This document shows positions 1 to 5,719 of a stretch of 6,136 nt of DNA, piece after piece. Origin of the DNA: Lachnospiraceae bacterium (lineage in GTDB: Bacteria; Bacillota; Clostridia; Lachnospirales; Lachnospiraceae); contig DOVG01000281.1 of assembly GCA_003520205.1 (NCBI GenBank), positions 1-6,136 on the forward strand. The letters are read 5' to 3'. The notes beneath the pieces were generated by a model. That model was not told the DNA's origin and did not search any database. It was given only the letters and a program-made list of their open reading frames with translations. A program made the position numbers and the translations under genes. The stretch's first letter is position 1. Each line of letters opens with the position of its first letter.

Positions 1-10
1 AATGTTTCTA

Positions 11-45
11 GGATTGCGAGAATTTCGTAAGAAATGGAGCAATCC
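11..45 (+). other. Candidate structured leader hairpin with GUAA tetraloop
   Basis: A perfect 7-bp outer stem (GGATTGC at 11-17 with GCAATCC at 39-45) encloses a purine-rich internal loop (GAGA at 18-21 opposite GGA at 36-38). Inside that is a 5-bp stem (ATTTC at 22-26 with GAAAT at 31-35) capped by GTAA (27-30), which as RNA is a GNRA-type tetraloop. This order of stem, purine internal loop, stem and GNRA cap is typical of a folded RNA. It lies about 70 nt upstream of the phosphoribosyltransferase-like gene and close to the window edge, so it may be the 3' part of a larger element. I do not recognise a named riboswitch class. It could instead be part of a dispersed intergenic repeat. Confidence 0.4.
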
Positions 46-56
46 GTATGTCATAT

Positions 57-81
57 GGTGTCAAAAGGTACTTTTGACACC
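57..81. repeat. Perfect 11-bp inverted repeat upstream of the phosphoribosyltransferase-like gene
   Basis: GGTGTCAAAAG (57-67) and CTTTTGACACC (71-81) are exact reverse complements separated by GTA (68-70). It sits 35 nt before the start codon at 117. Each arm contains TTGACA on one strand, so the element also looks like a back-to-back pair of -35 boxes, but I see no good -10 at the right distance. No T-run follows it on the plus strand, so it is a poor intrinsic terminator. It could be an operator, an attenuating hairpin or a REP-like dispersed palindrome. Confidence 0.55.
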
Positions 82-102
82 TACATCAAATTATTACAAA
101 CT

Positions 103-109
103 AAGGGGG
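103..109 (+). promoter_or_regulatory. Ribosome binding site for the 117-785 gene
   Basis: AAGGGGG lies 7 nt upstream of the ATG at 117-119. This strong, well-spaced Shine-Dalgarno sequence fixes that ATG as the start and argues against the internal Met at codon 19. Confidence 0.8.
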
Positions 110-116
110 TTTATAA

Positions 117-785
117 ATGCAAACATATAAGATTAACTCACCATATAATAACCTTATAAATCTCAAGGTTATGCAGGGACATTTTGCTACTACTTCATCT
201 CATATCAATTACTATATTGATCTTACTACTCTTAAAGCAAGAGCAAATGAAGCAAAGGCTGTTGCCAAGTCCATGAGTCATGAATATCTGGCAACAACTA
301 TAGTAGATACAATCGTATGTCTGGACGGAACAAATGTAATAGGAGCTTATCTTGCTGATGCACTGACCGATTCAGGTATCATGTCTATGAATCAGCACGG
401 TACTATGTATATAACTACACCTGAAGTTAATTCTGTTGGACAGATGACTTTTAAAGATGACGTTGTACCGATGATCAGAAACAGACATGTTCTGCTGCTC
501 CTGTCAACAATTACTACAGGTCATACAACTGAACAGGCTATTGAATGTATTCAGTATTATGGAGGTACTCTTGCAGGAGTTTCATCCATATTCTCAGCCA
601 TAGATTCTATTCAGGGATATGATATACATTCCATATTCCATGTAAATGATATAGAAGGTTATGCTTCTTATAATTCACATGAGTGTCCATTCTGTAAAGC
701 CGGTATTCCATTAGACGGACTGGTATCAGCAGGTGGTATAACCGGTATGAATTTCACCTATGAAGGTATTGAGCATCTTTCATAA
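117..785 (+). CDS. Orotate phosphoribosyltransferase-like protein with an altered PRPP loop
   Basis: A complete 222-residue cytoplasmic protein with no signal peptide or membrane segment. The N-terminal stretch GHFATTSSHINYYIDLTTLK (21-40) resembles the start of type I orotate phosphoribosyltransferases, where a substrate-contacting loop precedes a YID-like strand. The core strand and loop LLLLSTITTGHTT (126-138) sits where the family has its PRPP-binding motif (hydrophobic strand, Asp-Asp, then TTG). Here the acidic pair is replaced by Ser130-Thr131 while TTG is kept. Near the C-terminus a CPFCKAGIP segment (190-198) carries a CxxC pair, also seen in some clostridial PyrE-like proteins. The gene stands alone, convergent with the potassium cluster, with its own strong ribosome binding site and a terminator shared with that cluster. 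A true orotate transferase (pyrimidine synthesis) is possible, but without the acidic pair it may bind a nucleotide or act as a regulator instead. The fold call is fairly secure; the activity is uncertain. Confidence 0.7.
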   Translation: MQTYKINSPYNNLINLKVMQGHFATTSSHINYYIDLTTLKARANEAKAVAKSMSHEYLATTIVDTIVCLDGTNVIGAYLADALTDSGIMSMNQHGTMYITTPEVNSVGQMTFKDDVVPMIRNRHVLLLLSTITTGHTTEQAIECIQYYGGTLAGVSSIFSAIDSIQGYDIHSIFHVNDIEGYASYNSHECPFCKAGIPLDGLVSAGGITGMNFTYEGIEHLS

Positions 786-810
786 AAAATCTGATACATT
801 TTATAAAACC

Positions 811-852
811 TAAGAAGAACCTCCGGAAAAAAATTTCCGGAGGTTCTTCTTA
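811..852. terminator. Bidirectional intrinsic terminator between convergent genes
   Basis: A perfect 19-bp stem (811-829 with 834-852) with an AAAA loop (830-833) and a GC-rich core (ACCTCCGG). The right flank on the plus strand is T-rich (TTCTTCTTAATT). On the minus strand the stem is followed by a T-rich stretch (TTCTTCTTAGGTTTT). It begins 26 nt after the stop of the plus-strand gene and ends one base before the stop codon of the minus-strand ktrA-type gene (stop at 854-856). It therefore can end transcripts from both directions. Confidence 0.9.
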
Positions 853-853
853 A

Positions 854-1492
854 TTAAAGATTCTTCAAATCTTTCTTTTCAGTTAAAACAAGTAGTGTCA
901 CATTCTCTTCTATAGGCTTCTTCGGATCAACAAAGGAACTCATCCTGTTATCATCCTTTATTGCCACAACATTTATCTTATACTTTTCTCTAAGATCAAG
1001 CTCTATCAGGTTCTTACCGATCCACTCCTTCTTAGGCTTCATCTCAAGAATACACAGGTTGCTGTCTATGTCAAAGAATTCCATAAAGGAGTCTGACATA
1101 AGTATTCTTGCTGTTCTTTCACCAGTCTCCTCTTCAGGATAGATAATCTTATCAGCTCCTATCTTCTTAAGTATAGAACCCATTCTTTCATCAGATGCTT
1201 TAGCAACTACATATGGGACACCAAGCTCCTTTGAAACCATTACTGCCATGATACTGGAAGTAAGCTCGGATCCGATTCCAACAACAACCGTATCCATATT
1301 TTCCAGTCCCAGTCCTTTCAAGGCATCGGCATTAGATATATCTGCTCTAACGGCATAAGTCACACTTCCGGATATATTCTCTACTATATCCTCACACTTA
1401 TCTACAGCCATTACATCAGCACCATTTTCATATAAACTAACAGCCAGTTTTCTTCCAAATCGTCCAAGTCCCAGTACAGCCACCTGTTTCAT
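854..1492 (-). CDS. ktrA: Single-RCK potassium uptake regulatory subunit (KtrA/TrkA family)
   Basis: A complete 212-residue peripheral membrane-associated regulator of a K+ channel. Residues 1-120 form an RCK N-domain (Rossmann fold). The nucleotide loop is GLGRFG (8-13), the acidic residue ending the second strand is Asp31 (AVDK), a RADIS segment (49-53) follows, and the domain closes with GADKIIYPE (112-120). Residues about 138-205 match an RCK C-domain, which in KtrA homologues can bind c-di-AMP. Length matches Ktr-type subunits (about 220 residues) rather than the double-length TrkA (about 450). By family knowledge it forms a ring under the KtrB-type channel and gates it in response to nucleotides. 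Its probable partner is the channel at 2856-4241, but a glycosyl-modification gene lies between them. An AAGGAGA site at 1501-1507, 8 nt before the ATG, supports the start. It is the last gene of the leftward cluster. The symbol is by similarity; annotation pipelines may call it trkA. Confidence 0.88.
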   Translation of the reverse strand: MKQVAVLGLGRFGRKLAVSLYENGADVMAVDKCEDIVENISGSVTYAVRADISNADALKGLGLENMDTVVVGIGSELTSSIMAVMVSKELGVPYVVAKASDERMGSILKKIGADKIIYPEEETGERTARILMSDSFMEFFDIDSNLCILEMKPKKEWIGKNLIELDLREKYKINVVAIKDDNRMSSFVDPKKPIEENVTLLVLTEKKDLKNL

Positions 1493-1535
1493 ATTTACTA
1501 TCTCCTTAATATATTTACACTATTTAATACCCTGA

Positions 1536-2738
1536 CTAATTCTTCCATTTTATTTCATCGAATACATCGAAGCAGGATTTAGTCTGAATATTTAACATAC
1601 GAGTCTGAATTCTTGTCTTTGCCACATCTTCATCTCGAAGTAATCCATTCAGTGCATCTAAAACATCAAAGTTATTACAATCTTCAGAAAGAACATCGAA
1701 GAAAAGATTTTCCTGTCCTAAAAGCTCTGCCAGCTCTTTATATCTTACTCCTGTTCCAAGAAGCAAAACAGGTATAAAGTTTTTATAAGCCTGAACACAC
1801 GCCAGATAACGGGAACTTATAACAACTTCGAATTTCTTCATAATCATATTTAATTCTATTGAGTCCATTTCTTTATCTATCAAATGGAGATTTCCAAAAT
1901 TAGCATAGCTGTTATACAGCTCCTTACATGTTTCCATATCCGATAAAGCCTGAGCAAAGATATATACATTTTTATTAGCATTTCTGAGTGCTTCAAAAAG
2001 CTTCTGATACATATCCATACTATGCTCATAATACTTTTTACCAAAGCAAATGGCATTAGGTATAACAGCTACGTTATTATCTTCTGTAATTTCAGGAACT
2101 TGCGGTCTATAGAATCTCGTAAGCACATTAGTCAGAACAATTTCCTCATTTATCAGGAGCATGTCCGTAGAGCGTCTGATATTATCAAGGCCAAAATATC
2201 CCATCATTTCATCATAACCAAACTTCTCGCGCGCATAAATAGCTTTGGGATAAAAAAGCAGGTCCTTCATATCTCCCAGAATATACATATTATCGCGATT
2301 AAAATTGAAAGGTCCAAATGATTGCGGCATAAGAATAATAGGAATTTTATACTTTTTAGCCAGTCTGATGTTATCCAGATAGAACTCTACATCCGCCATA
2401 CTTGATTCAGCTGACAAAGCATGGTCACTCACATCTATTATCAGATCCATCTTGGGAATTATATCAGTAGCATCAGTCGATATAGTATTATCCTTCTTTT
2501 GAAATATTTTTGTTATATTACTTAAAGGATTAGCTTTGAGTACCTGAGACTGAACCTTTTTAGTATATAATATCTTACTAAATCTATAATAAGAATCCTC
2601 AAATTGTTCCCCATTATGTGCATAAAAGAATTCACAGTCATTATATCGCTGTCTCAACTTATCGATTACTATAAAGAGCTTTGCCTGCGAGCCCTTATCA
2701 TCAAAGTTGGCACCTACTATCATTATTTTCTTCCCCAT
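1536..2738 (-). CDS. Polysaccharide pyruvyl transferase family protein
   Basis: A complete 400-residue soluble protein. The N-terminal strand and loop IMIVGANFDDKGSQAKLF (5-22) corresponds to the family's opening GN-x-GD-type loop. The signature MPQSFGPF (137-144) follows an IPIIL strand. YAREKFGYDEM (168-178) matches the R-E segment, and the C-terminal half has VVISSRYLACVQAYK (305-319) then IPVLLLG (322-328) and RYKELAELLG (332-341). Known members transfer pyruvate from phosphoenolpyruvate to sugars of capsules, exopolysaccharides or cell-wall polymers, usually inside surface-polysaccharide loci. Here there are no other glycan genes; it lies between the two halves of a Ktr-type K+ system. 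The family's usual His of the R-x-H region appears as Tyr311 (SRYLA). Sampled 60-base blocks are about 23-38% GC against about 35-48% in the neighbouring genes, consistent with acquisition. Family call is firm; substrate is unknown. Confidence 0.85.
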   Translation of the reverse strand: MGKKIMIVGANFDDKGSQAKLFIVIDKLRQRYNDCEFFYAHNGEQFEDSYYRFSKILYTKKVQSQVLKANPLSNITKIFQKKDNTISTDATDIIPKMDLIIDVSDHALSAESSMADVEFYLDNIRLAKKYKIPIILMPQSFGPFNFNRDNMYILGDMKDLLFYPKAIYAREKFGYDEMMGYFGLDNIRRSTDMLLINEEIVLTNVLTRFYRPQVPEITEDNNVAVIPNAICFGKKYYEHSMDMYQKLFEALRNANKNVYIFAQALSDMETCKELYNSYANFGNLHLIDKEMDSIELNMIMKKFEVVISSRYLACVQAYKNFIPVLLLGTGVRYKELAELLGQENLFFDVLSEDCNNFDVLDALNGLLRDEDVAKTRIQTRMLNIQTKSCFDVFDEIKWKN

Positions 2739-2748
2739 TTTACCATTT

Positions 2749-2755
2749 CCCCTTT
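2749..2755 (-). promoter_or_regulatory. Ribosome binding site deciding the pyruvyl transferase start
   Basis: Read on the minus strand this is AAAGGGG, 10 nt before the ATG at 2736-2738. A second minus-strand ATG at 2744-2746 is only 2 nt from the G-run and out of frame, so it is not used. Having its own site fits independent translation after a 117-nt gap. Confidence 0.6.
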
Positions 2756-2788
2756 ACTTACTTATTTTACTTATAAAAGCTTCCCACA

Positions 2789-2816
2789 TGTCATTCTGAG
2801 CGAAGTGGAGAATCTT
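2789..2816. repeat. Fragment resembling a widely dispersed GTCATTCTGAGCGAAG-type repeat
   Basis: The plus-strand run TGTCATTCTGAGCGAAGTGG followed by AGAATCTT matches an intergenic repeat pattern I recognise from many unrelated bacterial genomes; it is often mis-translated as peptides such as VILSEVE or CHSERSEE. Here it lies in the 2739-2855 gap, between the ktrB-type stop and the pyruvyl transferase start. It contains a short inverted repeat, ATTCT (2793-2797) and AGAAT (2809-2813), followed by a plus-strand T-run at 2815-2820. The match is from memory, not a search. An apparent plus-strand reading frame through it (2604-2822) is spurious. Confidence 0.55.
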
Positions 2817-2855
2817 TTTTAGTTTACATGTAACAGGACTTTGCTATATCAAGGG

Positions 2856-4241
2856 CTAACCAACAAAGAAATTTCCCTTAGCATAGCTTATATTATTTCT
2901 ATCATTATTTCCACCCTGATTAAAGAAAAGAGCCATGGATATAGGTCCTATTCTTCCCAGGTACATCGCAACTATAACTATCAGACGACCACCTACGTGA
3001 AGTGTCGGAGTAAGACATCTGGACAAACCTACTGTTGCAGTCGCACTGAACATCTCATAGGATGCATCAAGGAGACTTACATCCTCCACACATAAGAGCA
3101 TTATCAGCAGAACAAATGTAACAAGCGCGCTCACTGTTACTATAGCTGATGCCTTATGAATCATATCTGAAGTAACCTTTCTTCCACATACTACATTTTC
3201 ATTTCTGTTTCTGATAAATGAAACAGTATTTAAGAAGCAGAAGAAAAATGTAATAGTTTTAACTCCACCTGCAGTACCCACCGGAGAGCCACCGATAAAC
3301 ATCCACAGAAGTCCCATAACACAGGTGCCTTCAGTAAGCTTATCCTGCGGAACAGCTGCAAAGCCTGCTGTTCTGAAGGTAATGGACTGGAATAAACTGT
3401 TAAGTATCTTCCCGCCTAGCGACATATTTCCTATAGTCTCCGGATTAGAATATTCCATCACAAATACACCCAGAGCACCTGCGAGAATAAGAAACATTGT
3501 AACGTTAATAACAAGCTTGGAATGTTCACTTATTCTCTTTACAATAAGCTTCAGAGAATATCCTTTCTTAAATCCTTCTTTGAAACCTTTTATAAAATCA
3601 AACCATACCACATATCCCAAGCCTCCCATAATTATCAGAAGACTCGTATTTATGATAATAACCGGATTCATATTGTAGCTTATCAGACTGTCCGGTCCGA
3701 GTATATCAATACCTGCATTACAGAATGCCGAAATAGAGGTAAAGATAGAATACCATATCCCGACAGGACCAAACTTCGGCACGAAAACTATCATGTATAC
3801 CAGTGCACCTATTCCTTCAACTATGAAGGTTCCTTTGAATACACCAGACAGAAACTTCATTAGTCCTGACACTGTACTCAGATTAAAGGCGTCATGAAGA
3901 ATAAGTGTCTGCTGAAGAGAAAATCTCCTATGTAGTGCAAGCATAAGAATCGATGTAACAGAGATGATTCCCAGACCTCCCAGCTGTATCATGATCAGAA
4001 TCACTATTTTCCCAAAAAGAGTCCAGTGGGCAAATGAATCTACTACTACCAGACCTGTAACACATATAGAAGTTGTTGCAGTAAATAAAGCCGTAACCAG
4101 ACTGGTACTTTCTCCCTCAACCGTAGCAAAAGGAAGACACAGTAATATAGTTCCTACCACTATAGCCGCAAGAAAGCTGAGCGGTATCAGCTGTGCCGAC
4201 TGCATTTTCTTTTTTCTTTCACTTACATATTCTTTCTGCAT
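2856..4241 (-). CDS. ktrB: KtrB/TrkH-type potassium channel subunit (second copy)
   Basis: A complete 461-residue polytopic inner membrane protein of the SKT superfamily, built from four membrane-pore-membrane repeats. The four pore loops are visible, each with the conserved filter glycine: TSICVTGL (57-64, Gly63), FCNAGID (173-179, Gly177), TFRTAGF (288-294, Gly293) and TATVGLSRCL (401-410, Gly405). The intramembrane gating loop after the third pore is GGSPVGTAGGVKT (317-329), and the C-terminal helix has GRIGP (429-433). The short length, lysine-rich N-terminus and lack of the extra N-terminal helices of TrkH favour a KtrB-type subunit. It would import K+ (with or driven by Na+ in known Ktr systems) under control of an RCK partner, most likely the protein at 854-1492. 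Its ATG starts one base after the trkH stop, and its GGAGAA site lies inside the trkH 3' end, implying coupled translation. Odd point: Cys409 replaces a glycine usual after the fourth filter (RGLTP-like). Confidence 0.9.
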   Translation of the reverse strand: MQKEYVSERKKKMQSAQLIPLSFLAAIVVGTILLCLPFATVEGESTSLVTALFTATTSICVTGLVVVDSFAHWTLFGKIVILIMIQLGGLGIISVTSILMLALHRRFSLQQTLILHDAFNLSTVSGLMKFLSGVFKGTFIVEGIGALVYMIVFVPKFGPVGIWYSIFTSISAFCNAGIDILGPDSLISYNMNPVIIINTSLLIIMGGLGYVVWFDFIKGFKEGFKKGYSLKLIVKRISEHSKLVINVTMFLILAGALGVFVMEYSNPETIGNMSLGGKILNSLFQSITFRTAGFAAVPQDKLTEGTCVMGLLWMFIGGSPVGTAGGVKTITFFFCFLNTVSFIRNRNENVVCGRKVTSDMIHKASAIVTVSALVTFVLLIMLLCVEDVSLLDASYEMFSATATVGLSRCLTPTLHVGGRLIVIVAMYLGRIGPISMALFFNQGGNNDRNNISYAKGNFFVG

Positions 4242-4242
4242 C

Positions 4243-5715
4243 TTACTTTCTTCTCCAGGTATATGGTGAGAATATAATTAGTATCGGGAATAGTTCCAGA
4301 CGTCCAGCTATCATATCAAATATAAATACCCATTTGGACAGATTACTGAACTCTGAGAAACCGCCAAGCGGTCCTACTACTCCGAGTCCCGGTCCTATAT
4401 TATTGATAGTCGCTGCTACCGATGTAAATGTTGTCACAAGATCATATCCGTCAAAGGAAATGATGAAAAGCGATAAAACGAATAGAAAAACAAATGCCAT
4501 CAGATATACATTTGCTGTCCTGATAGTTTTATCATCTACTACCTTTCCATCAAGCCTTACTTTCGTAACAGCATTTGGATGTATCAGTCTTTCTATCTCA
4601 TGAGCTATCTGCTTATTATATAATATCCATCTGGATACCTTAATACCTCCTCCGGTACTTCCGGCACAAGCCCCTATAAACATGATAAACACAAGTACAG
4701 CCTTCGGCATTCCTGCCCAGAGGTTAAAGTCTGTTGTAGCATAACCGGTTGTAGTCATAACCGATGCCACCTGAAACGTCGCATGATGAATGGCTTCAGG
4801 TAATCTGCCGAAGCTTTCTGCACCTTCCCATCCCAGCTTAGTTACTATACCACCAAATGTACCTATGGTTACAAGAATTGATGCAACCAGATATATAACC
4901 AGATAACTGATAACCTCTTCGGAATGCCTGATATCCTTGAACTTTCTCATAACTATAAGAAAGTAGAGATTGAAATTAACTCCAAACATAACCATACCTA
5001 TGGTTATAATGTTCTGACAGGCATGACTGTAACCTGCTATACTGTCTGAGTGAATACCAAATCCACCTGTTCCTGCCGTACCAAAAGATAGACAAATACT
5101 ATCAAAAAGAGGCATACCCGCAATTACCAGGGCTATTATAAGTACTACCGTCATTACAAAGTATATAGAGTAAAGTATAAGGGCAGTCTCTCTGACCTTT
5201 GGTACCATCTTCTCTACAGACGGTCCCGGGCTCTCTGCTCTCATGATATTCATCTCATCAGCACTGGATGGGATAAATATTATCATAAACACAAGTATTC
5301 CCATTCCACCTATCCAGTGGGTAAGGCTTCTCCACATTAAGAGACATCTTGGCATTGCTTCCAGGTCAGTGAGTATACTGGCTCCTGTAGTTGTAAAACC
5401 GGAGGCTGTCTCGAAAACTGCATCTGTAAATGATGGAATAGCTCCTGATATAATAAATGGAAGTGAACCAACTATACTAAGAATTATCCATGCCAGTCCG
5501 GTTATTATCATTCCTTCTCTTGCCCTTATAGCCTTTTTATCAGGCTTTATCATGCTAAGAAGAAATCCGGAAGCAATAGATAAAAAAGCAACTATGCATA
5601 AACTGATAGTTGCTTTCTCTGAATAATACACTCCAAAGATAATGGGTATAGCAAAAAGAAACCCTTCGAGTTTGAGAATCTTTCCAATAGTATGTATGAT
5701 TACTTTAGAGTTCAT
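4243..5715 (-). CDS. trkH: Trk potassium uptake channel subunit TrkH
   Basis: A complete 490-residue polytopic membrane protein, the usual TrkH length. Two hydrophobic N-terminal helices (about 17-56) precede the four pore repeats. The pore loops are ASGFTTTGAS (104-113, Gly111), GTAGTGGFG (212-220), MTTTGYATTD (320-329, Gly324) and ATINNIGPGLG (435-445, Gly441). The intramembrane gating loop is GACAGSTGGGIK (348-359), and the C-terminal signature GRLELFPILIIFSP (471-484) is characteristic of TrkH. Known TrkH proteins import K+ and are gated by a TrkA ring binding ATP/ADP or NAD(H). TrkA is encoded immediately upstream, with only 4 nt between its stop and this ATG. The ribosome binding site AAGGAAG (5723-5729) lies within the last codons of trkA, 7 nt from the start. 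The next gene is a second channel subunit. All key filter residues are intact, so it should be functional. Confidence 0.93.
   Translation of the reverse strand: MNSKVIIHTIGKILKLEGFLFAIPIIFGVYYSEKATISLCIVAFLSIASGFLLSMIKPDKKAIRAREGMIITGLAWIILSIVGSLPFIISGAIPSFTDAVFETASGFTTTGASILTDLEAMPRCLLMWRSLTHWIGGMGILVFMIIFIPSSADEMNIMRAESPGPSVEKMVPKVRETALILYSIYFVMTVVLIIALVIAGMPLFDSICLSFGTAGTGGFGIHSDSIAGYSHACQNIITIGMVMFGVNFNLYFLIVMRKFKDIRHSEEVISYLVIYLVASILVTIGTFGGIVTKLGWEGAESFGRLPEAIHHATFQVASVMTTTGYATTDFNLWAGMPKAVLVFIMFIGACAGSTGGGIKVSRWILYNKQIAHEIERLIHPNAVTKVRLDGKVVDDKTIRTANVYLMAFVFLFVLSLFIISFDGYDLVTTFTSVAATINNIGPGLGVVGPLGGFSEFSNLSKWVFIFDMIAGRLELFPILIIFSPYTWRRK
4251..4256 (-). promoter_or_regulatory. Ribosome binding site of the ktrB-type gene, embedded in trkH
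   Basis: Minus-strand GGAGAA lies 9 nt before the ATG at 4239-4241 and inside the last codons of trkH, whose stop (4243-4245) is separated from the ATG by one base. This arrangement (TAAGATG) indicates translational coupling of the two channel genes. Confidence 0.7.
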
Positions 5716-5719
5716 TTGT

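Noticed and set aside
74..102. A plus-strand sigma-A promoter using TTGACA at 74-79
   Set aside because: The -35 is perfect, but the hexamer at the 17-base spacing (CAAACT, 97-102) is a poor -10 and runs up to the ribosome binding site, leaving almost no leader.
2..133. A short plus-strand reading frame from the ATG at position 2
   Set aside because: It runs through both hairpins, lacks a visible ribosome binding site, overlaps the start of the phosphoribosyltransferase-like gene and resembles no known protein.
2604..2822. A 72-residue plus-strand open frame ending in a VILSEVENLF-like peptide
   Set aside because: It is antisense to the start of the pyruvyl transferase gene and its tail is the translation of the dispersed repeat; it has no recognisable domain.
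2824..2833. 10-bp palindrome TTACATGTAA in the ktrB-transferase gap
   Set aside because: Short and AT-rich; without a second copy or a known regulator it cannot be called an operator.
2823..2852. A minus-strand promoter TTGATA (2847-2852) and TGTAAA (2823-2828) with an 18-base spacer before the pyruvyl transferase gene
   Set aside because: The -10 matches only four of six bases and AT-rich DNA gives such matches by chance. It remains possible, but not strong enough to list.
3325..3863. Plus-strand open frames opposite the ktrB-type gene
   Set aside because: They are antisense to a clearly conserved channel gene, lack ribosome binding sites and show no domain.
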